Positions 1-9,174 of a stretch of DNA of 34,921 bases are shown here, one piece after another; within the stretch, counting starts at the first letter, position 1, and every line of letters begins with the position of its first letter. This DNA comes from Clostridia bacterium (GTDB taxonomy: Bacteria; Bacillota; Sulfobacillia; SLMV01), in the NCBI GenBank assembly GCA_003563985.1, contig PWSR01000050.1:1-34921 (forward strand), read 5' to 3'. A program made the position numbers and the translations under genes. Below the pieces are notes generated by a model that had not been told where the DNA came from, made no database searches, and saw only the letters and a list, made by a program, of their open reading frames with translations.

Positions 1-341
1 CCCCGGGCCGGCGTATCCAGTTGATGGGAACTGACGCCGAGATCCAGCAGGATCGCGTCCACCTCCCCGACCCCGAGGGCATCGAGGTGGCGGTTCAGGT
101 CGCGCCAGTCTCCCCGGATCAATTCCAGGCCGCATTGCAGACCGGTCAATGTTTTCTCCGCGAATTCCAGGGCCTCGCCGTCTCGATCGATGCCGACCAG
201 CGAGCCGTGTTCTCCCAATCGCTCGGCTAGGGCACGGGCGTGCCCCCCGCCGCCCACGGTCCCATCGACGCAGATGGCATCCTCGGGTGGATCGAGCAAT
301 TCGACGACTTCCTGCAACATGATCGGTCGGTGAAACCTCAT
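1..341 (-). CDS. rsmH: 16S rRNA (cytosine(1402)-N(4))-methyltransferase RsmH, N-terminal part (runs off the window)
   Basis: Minus-strand translation [63 protein letters not shown]...[14 protein letters not shown]; typical RsmH N-terminus. ATG overlaps the mraZ stop (ATGA, 338-341). Confidence 0.93.
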   Translation of the reverse strand, partial: MRFHRPIMLQEVVELLDPPEDAICVDGTVGGGGHARALAERLGEHGSLVGIDRDGEALEFAEKTLTGLQCGLELIRGDWRDLNRHLDALGVGEVDAILLDLGVSSHQLDTPAR

Positions 342-775
342 AATATGGACCCCAGATCCGTCAGTTCCTCGGCCAGTTCTTCGTAACTCTCTTCGGTGGC
401 ATCCTGGAAGCGCTCCCACTCTCGGCGATCCCATATTTCGATCCGGCTTCCGACACCGATGATTACCGCTTCTTTGTCGAGGTCAGCGTAAGTCCGCAAA
501 TTGGCGGGGATAATGGTTCTGCCCTGGGAATCGAAGACGGCATGGGCGGCACCGGAGAAGAAAAGTCGAACGAAGGCGCGTGCATCGGAGCGCGTGAAGG
601 GCAGCTGCCGGAGTTTCTCGGTCAGGACTTCCCATTCGTCCGTGGGATATATGAAGAGGCAGTTGTCCAAACCCTTGGTCATGACAAACTCCGCTCCGAG
701 GCCTTCTCGAAAGCGGGCGGGTACCGTTACTCTTCCCTTTTCGTCCAAATTATGTTGGTATTCGCCCATGAACAT
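338..775 (-). CDS. mraZ: Transcriptional regulator / division protein MraZ
   Basis: [26 protein letters not shown]...; classic MraZ. Start placed at 775 because GGAGG lies 9 nt upstream and the longer ORF start (832) falls in the MraZ-box repeats. Confidence 0.95.
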   Translation of the reverse strand: MFMGEYQHNLDEKGRVTVPARFREGLGAEFVMTKGLDNCLFIYPTDEWEVLTEKLRQLPFTRSDARAFVRLFFSGAAHAVFDSQGRTIIPANLRTYADLDKEAVIIGVGSRIEIWDRREWERFQDATEESYEELAEELTDLGSIL

Positions 776-787
776 GGGTGCCATCCT

Positions 788-832
788 CCGCCTATCCTCC
801 GCTATCCCCCACTTTTCTCCACCTGTCTCCAC
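788..832 (-). promoter_or_regulatory. MraZ-binding box array (10-bp-periodic GTGG/GCGG repeats)
   Basis: Minus strand GTGGAGACAG-GTGGAGAAAA-GTGGGGGATA-GCGGAGGATA-GGCGGAGGATGG; GTGG cores at plus 829-832, 819-822, 809-812, then GCGG at 799-802 and 788-791. Confidence 0.8.
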
Positions 833-839
833 TCACTGT

Positions 840-868
840 ATTCTCCGCCCCACGGGAAACTCCTTCAA
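840..868 (-). promoter_or_regulatory. Putative sigma70 promoter of mraZ-rsmH
   Basis: TTGAAG (868-863) - 17 bp - GAGAAT (845-840) on the minus strand, directly upstream of the MraZ boxes and downstream of a terminator hairpin. Confidence 0.5.
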
Positions 869-871
869 CGA

Positions 872-902
872 AAAGAGGGGATTCTCGAAGAATCCCCTCT
901 TT
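872..902 (-). terminator. Intrinsic-terminator-like hairpin between the zinc-ribbon gene and mraZ
   Basis: AAAGAGGGGATTC - tcgaa - GAATCCCCTCTTT: 13-bp perfect stem, 5-nt loop, short U-rich tail. Confidence 0.75.
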
Positions 903-958
903 CGGGTAAAATCGCTATTATTTTGGTCATCTATCCGGTCCCGGCGTCGCTCGGTGGG

Positions 959-1147
959 CTAGAAGTTGGAAGTTACTCCCATCACGGGACGGCCGACTAC
1001 CGCGGTTCCACAGCCGGGACACGTTACCTCGCCCGATGGAAATGCCGTCTCCGTATTGGCCGGCGAACTAACGACCATGGTACCCTGGCGTCCACAGCGA
1101 AAACACAGGTACTCTACCGTTACTTCCTCGGTGCTGATCATTCTCAT
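959..1147 (-). CDS. Small zinc-ribbon protein (~62 aa), function unknown
   Basis: MRMISTEEVTVEYLCFRCGRQGTMVVSSPANTETAFPSGEVTCPGCGTAVVGRPVMGVTSNF; two CxxC knuckles. GAGGG motif just upstream of ATG 1147; the 172-aa ORF start looks over-extended. Confidence 0.6.
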   Translation of the reverse strand: MRMISTEEVTVEYLCFRCGRQGTMVVSSPANTETAFPSGEVTCPGCGTAVVGRPVMGVTSNF

Positions 1148-1544
1148 CCGATCCCTCTTTTCCGATTCCGGGGCACCCATCCCGGAGGCCTCGACTTCAT
1201 CGGACGCGCCGGCTCGAACTCCCGGGACCCACTGGTCCCGGCCCGAATCCGAGCGAACTCGACTTCTGGCGGAAAAGGAGGCATCCACCACCGAAGGGCG
1301 CAATGTGGAGCGCACGAAAATCGGTGGCGTCTCCTTTGGTGAACCTGGAATTTGGGTGGGTGTGGGGATGGAGGGGCAATCGAGACGCAGACCGTGTTCG
1401 ACATTGCGAACCGTTAAGATGTCGTACGCTCGATCCACTGGAATCGTCCCCTCGACGGGCTTCGGCGGCCCAACCACGGCTTGCGGTCGTAATCGAAAAG
1501 GCTACTTTCCCCCGGTTCTTCGACGTCTACACGGCAATCCCCTT

Positions 1545-1558
1545 CCCCCGAGAGGGGG
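1545..1558 (-). terminator. Short GC hairpin just after the miaA stop
   Basis: CCCCC-gaga-GGGGG immediately downstream of the miaA TGA (1564-1562). Confidence 0.4.
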
Positions 1559-1561
1559 ATT

Positions 1562-2491
1562 TCAACATCGTTCCAGCCAATCGATCACGAGTTCCCGCGC
1601 GGAACGGGTCGGGGATTCGCCGCAAATCCAGTGGATGCCCGGCTCCCTCCGGAACCAGCTCAACTGCCGCTTGGCGAAATGACGTGTATTTCGCTTCACC
1701 AGTCGAAGGCATTCTTCGAAATCGATGGATCCCCCGAGATAGGAGAGGACTTCCCGGTAACCTAGGGCCTGCGAGGCCGTAGCGCTCAACCGGGGATAGA
1801 ACTGCAGCAACTCCCGTACTTCCTCCACCAGGCCGTCGGTGAACATCCGATCCACGCGGGCATCGATGCGGCGGTAAATATCCTCTCGCGGCAACCACAG
1901 GCCGATGAGCAGGCAGGGATATACCGGTTTGCTCGGGGTTTGATTCCGCCATTGCGTCATCGTGGTTCCCGTGATCCGATGCACCTCCAGGGCGCGGATG
2001 ATCCTCCGCAAATCGTTCGGATGTAACCTCTCGGCGGACTCGGGATCGATGACGGCGAGCCTGCGGTGCAGGGTGCCCCGCCCGCATCTTCGCTCCTCAT
2101 TCTCCAGGGCTTTTCGGAGCGCGGGTCGCGATCCCACCGAGGCCAATGGATAGTCGTAAAGAAGGGTCCTGATGTAGAGGGCGGTTCCTCCTACCAGGAT
2201 CGGTAGGTGACCCCGATCTCCAATCTGGGCGATGGCGCGACGCGCCAGGGACTTGAATTCCCCGACGCTGAACTCGCGATCGGGGTCCACGATGTCCAGC
2301 AGATGATGTCGTACCCGGGAGCGGGCATCGAGCCCGGGTTTATCCGTCCCGATATCCATGCCGCGATACACCGCCATGGAATCCGCCGAGATGATCTCAC
2401 CGTGGAAGGATTCGGCCAGTTCCACGCCTAGGCGCGTCTTCCCCACCCCGGTGGGGCCGACTACGGCTACGAGGCATTCCCTGTTCCCCAT
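1562..2491 (-). CDS. miaA: tRNA dimethylallyltransferase MiaA
   Basis: MGNRECLVAVVGPTGVGKTRLGVELAESFHGEIISADSMAVYRGMDIGTDKP...; TGATG overlap with the mutL stop. Confidence 0.96.
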   Translation of the reverse strand: MGNRECLVAVVGPTGVGKTRLGVELAESFHGEIISADSMAVYRGMDIGTDKPGLDARSRVRHHLLDIVDPDREFSVGEFKSLARRAIAQIGDRGHLPILVGGTALYIRTLLYDYPLASVGSRPALRKALENEERRCGRGTLHRRLAVIDPESAERLHPNDLRRIIRALEVHRITGTTMTQWRNQTPSKPVYPCLLIGLWLPREDIYRRIDARVDRMFTDGLVEEVRELLQFYPRLSATASQALGYREVLSYLGGSIDFEECLRLVKRNTRHFAKRQLSWFRREPGIHWICGESPTRSARELVIDWLERC

Positions 2492-4200
2492 CACGCCCTC
2501 CGGAAAAGGCGATCGATATCCGTCCGATCGATCCGGATCACCGTGGGGCGACCGTGGGGGCAGACCCCGGGTGCCCGTAACGCCGCCATCCGTGCGATCA
2601 ACCCCCGGATCTCCGCGGGCCCCAACGCCTCGCCGGCCTTGACCGAGGCCCGGCACGCCGCCAGGGCAGCCGCAGCCCGCGTGGAACTGGGCGTACTGGA
2701 TGCGCCCTCCCCGAGCCTCTCGAGGATCTCGAGCAGAAGCCCCGCGGGAGCCGGTTCGCCGGCCAGGATGGGGACGGATCGTACCGCCACCGCCCCGGGA
2801 CCGAAGGGTTCCACTTCGAAACCCATCTCCGAGATGACGTCGCCCCACAGGCGCCACAACTCCATGGTCCGCCCATCCAATTCGACGATGGCGGGGGCGG
2901 CCAGGCGTTGGGCGGGCGGATCGGGTCGCTCCGAGGCCTCCAGGGCCACATCGTAATACAGTCTCTCGCAGGCAGCGTGTTGATCCACGAGGTACAATCC
3001 CCCGGGACCCCGGGCGACGATAAAGGTGTTCAACACCTGTCCCAGGGGCTCCAGGTTCTCAAAGACGCGATCCACCCGAATCTTCTCGTCGTCCCGGGCG
3101 AACCCGTACGCTACCTGTTCTTCCGCCAGGACGGCCCCGGGATGGAATTCCCGGGCGTCGTCCTCCCTCCCTTGGCCACCGGGAATATCCCAGCGGGAAA
3201 CCTTCATGGAGAGCAGGGCCCCCTGCACGCCGCGATAGAGACGGCCCGTCAATTCGCGTTCATCGTGGAAGCGAACGCGGCGCTTGGTGGGGTGCACGTT
3301 TACGTCGACGCGATCGGGACGAACGTTTAGGATCACGATGGCTACCGGATGTCGACCCGTGGGGGCAAAGCCTTCGTAAGCCCGGTCGAGGACCGCGGAG
3401 AAGGCGGGATGGGTGATGGCTCTCCCGTTGAGCAGGAAGAACTGGCGATCCCGGCGGGCGCGGCTCAAGTCCGGGGGTCCCACGAGACCACTCATGATTG
3501 CATTGGTTTCCCCGGGGTACAACGGGAGGAGTTTGCCGGCGAATTCCGCGTCGAATACCTCCGCGACCGCCTGTGCGAGGTCGCCGGATCCCGAGGAGAA
3601 GATGCTCTCTTTGCCCCCGGATATCAGGCGAAATGAGACGGCGGGGTTACCGAGGGCGAGTTCGCGTACGCGGGTCGCAACGTGCGTCGCTTCCGTGCCC
3701 GGGGAGCCGATATTGCGAAGCCGCACGGGCGTGTTAAAAAAGAGATCGGATACTTCGACGGTGGTGCCCTGGGGGCCCGTCCACGGGGTGGCGCCTTCCA
3801 GGACATCTCCTTCGGCCACCAGCCGGGCACCCTCCATGGCGTCGGCGGTCCGGGAGCGGATTTCCAGGCGCGAAACCGAGGCGATGCTGGCCAGCGCCTC
3901 CCCGCGAAATCCGAAGGTGGGAATGGCCCACAGATCGTCCTCCCCCTCGAGTTTACTGGTAGCGTGGGATTGCACCGCCAGGAGCATGTCCCGGGGATCG
4001 ATGCCCGATCCATCGTCGACGACGGAGATCTTCTGGAGGCCGCCCCCTTCGATTTTCACGCGAATCCGCCGGGCGCCGGCATCCAGGGCGTTCTCGACCA
4101 ATTCTTTGACAACGGATGCCGGCCGCTCTACGATCTCCCCCGCGGCGATCCGATTCACCAGGGTTCGCGGCAACACGCGGATCCGCCTCTGCTGCGTCAC
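2491..4200 (-). CDS. mutL: DNA mismatch repair protein MutL (GTG start, GTGA overlap with mutS stop)
   Basis: VTQQRRIRVLPRTLVNRIAAGEIVERPASVVKELVENALDAGARRIRVKIEGGG...; GFRGEALASIASV; C-terminal DQHAACERLYYD, ACRASVKAG and CPHGRP motifs. Confidence 0.96.
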   Translation of the reverse strand: MTQQRRIRVLPRTLVNRIAAGEIVERPASVVKELVENALDAGARRIRVKIEGGGLQKISVVDDGSGIDPRDMLLAVQSHATSKLEGEDDLWAIPTFGFRGEALASIASVSRLEIRSRTADAMEGARLVAEGDVLEGATPWTGPQGTTVEVSDLFFNTPVRLRNIGSPGTEATHVATRVRELALGNPAVSFRLISGGKESIFSSGSGDLAQAVAEVFDAEFAGKLLPLYPGETNAIMSGLVGPPDLSRARRDRQFFLLNGRAITHPAFSAVLDRAYEGFAPTGRHPVAIVILNVRPDRVDVNVHPTKRRVRFHDERELTGRLYRGVQGALLSMKVSRWDIPGGQGREDDAREFHPGAVLAEEQVAYGFARDDEKIRVDRVFENLEPLGQVLNTFIVARGPGGLYLVDQHAACERLYYDVALEASERPDPPAQRLAAPAIVELDGRTMELWRLWGDVISEMGFEVEPFGPGAVAVRSVPILAGEPAPAGLLLEILERLGEGASSTPSSTRAAAALAACRASVKAGEALGPAEIRGLIARMAALRAPGVCPHGRPTVIRIDRTDIDRLFRRA

Positions 4201-6749
4201 GGGCCATCCCCTCCCTTTCCGCCGAATAATGAGGACTGCTTGAAGCCTCGCTCGCCCCGCATGGCATCCAGGTGCGGCGAGTCCGCCATCTCGGCGACGA
4301 CCTCGGGTAGGGCGCTGATACGCTCCAGGCCATCCAGGATTTCCCGGGACCGTCCTATCGTCGAGGGAGGCAGGCCTGCGAGGCGGGCCACGTGGATACC
4401 GTAACTCTCGTCGGAAGGACCGGGCACTACCTTCCGCAGGAACACCACGTCCTCGCCATCTTCGCGCACCGCCACCGAGCAGTTGATGACGCCGGGGCAG
4501 AAATGGGCCAACCTCGTCAACTCGTGGTAGTGGGTGGCGAAAAGGGTACGACAGCCCAACCCCGGCGCGTACCGAAGGTACTCGCACGTCGACCAGGCGA
4601 TGCTGATCCCATCGAAGGTGCTGGTGCCGCGTCCGACTTCATCCAGGATCACGAGGCTTCGCCCCGATGCGTTGTTCAAAATGTCGGCCACTTCGGTCAT
4701 CTCCACCATGAACGTACTGCGTCCCCGGGTCAGGTCGTCGGCGGCGCCTATGCGCGTGAAAATCTGATCCACCCACCCGATCCGGGCCTCTCGAGCGGGC
4801 ACGAAACTCCCCATCTGGGCCATGATCGTTATGAGGGCGACTTGCCGCAGGTAAGTAGATTTACCCGACATATTCGGCCCCGTGATCACCATGAATGCCC
4901 GGTTGAGCGGATCCAGTTGGCAATCGTTGGGGACGAAATCCTCTTCGGTGCGCTCCAGGACGGGGTGCCGGCCGTCGACAATGGAGAGATCCCCGGTCTC
5001 ATCGATGACGGGACGACAATAATCGTAGCGGACCGCGGTATCCGCCCAGCTGAGCAGTACGTCCACTTGCGCCAGGGTAGCCGCGGTGGCCTGGAGCCGG
5101 CGACGCTCGGCCGCCACCTCGGAGCGCAAGCGCAGGAAGACGGCGTACTCCAGCTCGCCCATTCGCTCCTGGGCGCCCAAGATATCCGCCTCTTTCTCCT
5201 TTAACTCCGGCGTGATGTAGCGCTCCGAATTGACCAGCGTCTGTTTCCGAATGAACTCTTCTGGAACGAGATCGCGATTGGGATGGGTCACTTCGATGTA
5301 ATATCCAAATACCTTGTTATAGCCCACCTTGAGGGACTTGATCCCCGTTCGCTCTCGCTCCCGGGCCTCCAATCCCGCCACCCATTCCCGTCCCCGGGCG
5401 GCGCGCTCCCGTAGGGTATCGACTTCCGGATCGTAGCCCGTGCGGATGAGACCGCCCTCGGTCAGGCTCACCGGTGGATCGTCGGCCATGGCAAGTTCCA
5501 GGGTTTCACGGATATCCTCCAGGGGATCCATCCGATCCGCGATTTCCTCCCAGACCCCTCGATCCGCCAGGCCCCGCAGCGCCTCCGCTACGGCCGGGAG
5601 GCGATCCAATCCATCGCGCAGCGCCACCATATCCCGGGCGTTGGCTCTCCCCGCGCTGATTCGGCCCACCAATCTTTCCAGGTCGGCGACGCCCTTCAGG
5701 GCCTCGCCCAGGGCCTCACGTCCCATCCCATTATCCACGAGACATTGGACGGCATCGAGACGCTCTTCGATGGCCCCGATATCCTTCAGGGGTCGTTCCA
5801 TCCACCGGCGAAGGAGGCGCCCGCCCATGGAGGTACGGGTGCGATCCAATGCCTCGAGGAGCGTGCTCCCCCTGCGATCGGAGAAAAGGGGCTCCGTCAA
5901 TTCCAGGGTACGGCGCGCCACCGGGTCTAGGATGAGAAAGTCCCCGAGGTCGTACGTCCGCAGCCCCGTCACGGCAGCGGGTGCCGCGCCTCCGATCTCT
6001 CCGAGGTAGGACAGTAGGGCACCGGCGGCCCGCACCGCTTGACCCCGGTGCTCGCATCCGTAGCCGGCCAGGTCACGCGTCCCGAAATGCTCGGTCAGCG
6101 TCCTCCTGGCGGCGACCTCACCAAATGCTCGCGTTTCGACGCGGGGAAAGCTGAGGACACCGACCCGGGCCAGCCGGTTCCGCCAGGAATCCTCTCGCAG
6201 GCCCGGATCCACCAGGCATTCCCTGGGGGCGAGGCGGGCGAACTCGCCCAGGAGCAGGTCCTCGGACCCGGGGCCCTCCACCTGTACGCAGGCGAAGTAG
6301 CCGGTGGATATATCGGCGACGGCCATGCCCAGGACGTCACCGTCTCCGGCGATGGCCGCGGCGAAATTGTCGCGGCGACTTCCCATCACCCCCGAGTCCA
6401 GGCGAGCCCCCGGGGTGATCACGCGCGCTACGCGGCGCTCTACCAAGCCCTTGGCCTTCGGATCGCCAATCTGCTCGCAGATGGCAACCCGCTCTCCCGC
6501 CTCGATCAGGGTCTTTATGTAGCCCTCCGCCGAGTGGTGGGGTACGCCGGCCATGGGTACGCGAACGCCGTTCCCGCCATCCCGGGAAGTCAGCGTGATC
6601 TCCAGGATCCCGGCGGCGCGCTCTGCATCTTCGAAAAACATCTCGTAGAAATCCCCCATCCGGAAGAAGAGAATATCCTCGGGATGGGCGTCCTTGATCT
6701 CCAGGAATTGCTTCATCATGGGGGTCGATACCTGATCCTTGATGTCCAA
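4197..6749 (-). CDS. mutS: DNA mismatch repair protein MutS
   Basis: LDIKDQVSTPMMKQFLEIKDAHPEDILFFRMGDFYEMFFEDA... TGPNMSGKSTYLRQVALI ... LVILDEVGRGTSTFDG. TTG start with GGGAGG 6 nt upstream. Confidence 0.96.
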   Translation of the reverse strand: MDIKDQVSTPMMKQFLEIKDAHPEDILFFRMGDFYEMFFEDAERAAGILEITLTSRDGGNGVRVPMAGVPHHSAEGYIKTLIEAGERVAICEQIGDPKAKGLVERRVARVITPGARLDSGVMGSRRDNFAAAIAGDGDVLGMAVADISTGYFACVQVEGPGSEDLLLGEFARLAPRECLVDPGLREDSWRNRLARVGVLSFPRVETRAFGEVAARRTLTEHFGTRDLAGYGCEHRGQAVRAAGALLSYLGEIGGAAPAAVTGLRTYDLGDFLILDPVARRTLELTEPLFSDRRGSTLLEALDRTRTSMGGRLLRRWMERPLKDIGAIEERLDAVQCLVDNGMGREALGEALKGVADLERLVGRISAGRANARDMVALRDGLDRLPAVAEALRGLADRGVWEEIADRMDPLEDIRETLELAMADDPPVSLTEGGLIRTGYDPEVDTLRERAARGREWVAGLEARERERTGIKSLKVGYNKVFGYYIEVTHPNRDLVPEEFIRKQTLVNSERYITPELKEKEADILGAQERMGELEYAVFLRLRSEVAAERRRLQATAATLAQVDVLLSWADTAVRYDYCRPVIDETGDLSIVDGRHPVLERTEEDFVPNDCQLDPLNRAFMVITGPNMSGKSTYLRQVALITIMAQMGSFVPAREARIGWVDQIFTRIGAADDLTRGRSTFMVEMTEVADILNNASGRSLVILDEVGRGTSTFDGISIAWSTCEYLRYAPGLGCRTLFATHYHELTRLAHFCPGVINCSVAVREDGEDVVFLRKVVPGPSDESYGIHVARLAGLPPSTIGRSREILDGLERISALPEVVAEMADSPHLDAMRGERGFKQSSLFGGKGGDGP

Positions 6750-6852
6750 CGGTAACCTCCCAGGTCCGCGGGCCGGGACCAACTTCCACCGCGGAATTCT
6801 TCATGTTATTGTACAGGAAAGCCGATTCAATCGCCAATTTCGGGAGGCCATC

Positions 6853-7701
6853 GTGTCCGTCGGATTGCTGCTTTTCCTTAACCGCTTCTTTCCCCTACCC
6901 CGCCATCCCTTCAACCTGGAGTCGGCGGGCCGGGAGAGCTACGCCGAATGGCAGTTCCGGATGGGACAGCGCACCATCGAGTTCTTCCTCGACTATACCT
7001 CCCCCGAGGATATGTTCGCGGATCGACGCGTCCTGGACGTCGGCTCCGGCGGCGGTGGCAAGACCTGCTACTACGCCACGTTGGGTGCCAGGGGCGTCTG
7101 GGGTGTCGATGCCGTCGAGGCATACCGGGACCGCGCCGAGGCCTTCAGCGCGGAGAAGGGATTGGCGGACCGAACGACGTTCATCGCGGCGGATGCCCGC
7201 AAACTGCCCTTCGAGGATGATTTCTTCGACACGATCATCATGAACGATACCTTCGAACACCTGGAGGCCCCGGAAGCGGTCCTGGAGGAGTGTGGTCGCG
7301 TCCTGGCCGCCTCGGGGCGGATCTTCATCAACTTTCCACCGTACTACCACCCCCACGGCGCCCACCTCACCGACGCCATCGGTATCCCGTGGGTCCACGT
7401 GTTCTTCTCCGAAAAGACGTTGGTTCGGGCGTACCGGCGGCTGGTCGCGGACCTGCCCGATGGGGCGGAACGCCTGGCGCTGCGACTGGGAGGGGATCCC
7501 GAATCCGAGGGACTCGCCTACCTCAACGGGATGACCGCCGGCCGATTCCGGCGCATCCTGGCAGCGTCCGACATGGAAACGCTTCACTACCGGGAACATC
7601 CCCTGCGGTCCTTCATGGCGCCCCTCACCCGGATCCCCGGGCTCCGAGAGGGGTTCCTCCGGATGGTGGTTGCGGTACTATCCCCCGCGGAGAGTGGCTA
7701 G
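6853..7701 (+). CDS. Class I SAM-dependent methyltransferase
   Basis: VLDVGSGGGGKTCYYATLGARGVWGVDAVEAY...ADARKLPFEDDFFDTIIMNDTFEHLEAPEAVLEECGRVL. GTG 6853 preceded by GGGAGG. Confidence 0.85.
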   Translation: MSVGLLLFLNRFFPLPRHPFNLESAGRESYAEWQFRMGQRTIEFFLDYTSPEDMFADRRVLDVGSGGGGKTCYYATLGARGVWGVDAVEAYRDRAEAFSAEKGLADRTTFIAADARKLPFEDDFFDTIIMNDTFEHLEAPEAVLEECGRVLAASGRIFINFPPYYHPHGAHLTDAIGIPWVHVFFSEKTLVRAYRRLVADLPDGAERLALRLGGDPESEGLAYLNGMTAGRFRRILAASDMETLHYREHPLRSFMAPLTRIPGLREGFLRMVVAVLSPAESG

Positions 7702-9044
7702 GGCAGGAGACGCCCGCGCAACTGGAAGGTCTGGGCTTCGAAAATCTCGACCGTCCGAAAGGACCCCTCCAGACCCGGGGGACCCTCGACCAACACCAGG
7801 TGATTCGTCGCCGTTCTCCCCCGGTAGACCCCGGGATGGGATGCCGAGGGGCGTTCCAGCAAGACCTCGGGTGTATCCCCCACCCGGCTTCGATTCCGGT
7901 CCAGGGCGATTCCGTATTGTAATTCGTTGAGGCGCGCCAACCTCTCCTTCTGCACCGACCGCGGCACCTGGTCCGGGTAGTCGGCGGCGGCGGTCCCGGG
8001 GCGCGGCGAGTAAGCGAAGGAATACGCTCCATCAAAGCCCACCCGCCGGAACAAATCCAGCGTATCCTGGAAATCCGCCTCGGTCTCCCCGGGGAAACCT
8101 ACAATGACGTCCGTGGTGATGGAGGCCCCGGGGATTCGTTCCCGGATGTAGGTGGCCAACTCCAAGAAATGATCGCGATCGTACCCGCGGTTCATACGGC
8201 GGAGGATCCGATCGCTACCGCTTTGCACGGGGAGGTGGAAGTGATTGCAAACCGGTTCCAAGTCCGCCACGGTATCCACCATCCCGTGGTCGAAATCCCG
8301 GGGATGCGAGGTGGTATAGCGTATCCACTTCAGGCCCGCGACCGCCGATAGGAACTCCAGGAGATCGGGGAACCTGACATCTTCCTCCAGGTCCCGCCCG
8401 TAGGCGTTCACGTTCTGGCCGAGCAAGGTAATCTCGAGCACCCCCTCGTCGACCAGGCCCCGGACCTCCTCGAGGATATCCACGGGGCGACGGCTGCGCT
8501 CGATACCGCGCACATAGGGCACAACACAGTACGAACAGAAATTCTCGCAGCCGTAAATGATGGGGACCCAGGCCCGTACCCCCGGGTCGCGGCGGCGAGG
8601 CAGGCCCTCGGGTCGTACGGTATCTCGATCCCCCACGTCGATCAGCGGGGACTGTCCCGAGCGCACCCGTTCTAGAAGCTCCGGCAATCGGTGGAGATCT
8701 CCCGTACCGAAGACCAGGTCGACGTGCGGCGCCCGCGCGAGAATGCGCTCGGCGGCGCCTTCCTCGACGGGCATGCACCCCCCGATGGCGAGGATGACCC
8801 CCGGGTCGCGATACTTGTGTATCTTTAGCCTACCGAGTTCACCCAGGACGCGATCCTCGGCGGTTTGCCGCACCGCACAGGTGTTGAGCAGGATGATATC
8901 CGCCTCCTCGGGCCCCGGAGCGCGCGCGTACCCCGACGCCTCCAGGATACCGGTCAAGACCTCGGAGTCGTGTTCGTTCATCTGGCAGCCGTATGTCTGT
9001 ATATGGAAGCGACCCCGGGGGCCGAATTCAGAGTGCATCGCCAT
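7698..9044 (-). CDS. miaB: tRNA-2-methylthio-N6-dimethylallyladenosine synthase MiaB
   Basis: FHIQTYGCQMNEHDSEVLTGIL...YGCENFCSYCVVPYVRGIERSR...HLPVQSGSDRILRRMNRGY; radical SAM CxxxCxxC and TRAM tail. Confidence 0.95.
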   Translation of the reverse strand: MAMHSEFGPRGRFHIQTYGCQMNEHDSEVLTGILEASGYARAPGPEEADIILLNTCAVRQTAEDRVLGELGRLKIHKYRDPGVILAIGGCMPVEEGAAERILARAPHVDLVFGTGDLHRLPELLERVRSGQSPLIDVGDRDTVRPEGLPRRRDPGVRAWVPIIYGCENFCSYCVVPYVRGIERSRRPVDILEEVRGLVDEGVLEITLLGQNVNAYGRDLEEDVRFPDLLEFLSAVAGLKWIRYTTSHPRDFDHGMVDTVADLEPVCNHFHLPVQSGSDRILRRMNRGYDRDHFLELATYIRERIPGASITTDVIVGFPGETEADFQDTLDLFRRVGFDGAYSFAYSPRPGTAAADYPDQVPRSVQKERLARLNELQYGIALDRNRSRVGDTPEVLLERPSASHPGVYRGRTATNHLVLVEGPPGLEGSFRTVEIFEAQTFQLRGRLLP

Positions 9045-9174
9045 GATCCCATTCCCTTCATCGAGACTTCTTGCCCCATTGTAGCAGTCCCCACGCGGGC
9101 CTTCACCCCTTGTGACCCGAACGACCTTTGTGACAAGCTCAACCCGTTGGTGATCGTGGAGGTGATGAAACAAA

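Noticed and set aside
1303-1782. Plus-strand ORFs of 159 and 238 aa near 966-1782
   Set aside because: Span the miaA end and intergenic region on the wrong strand; no protein-like motifs.
4392-6755. Plus-strand ORFs of 189-270 aa across mutS
   Set aside because: Antisense shadows of mutS codon bias.
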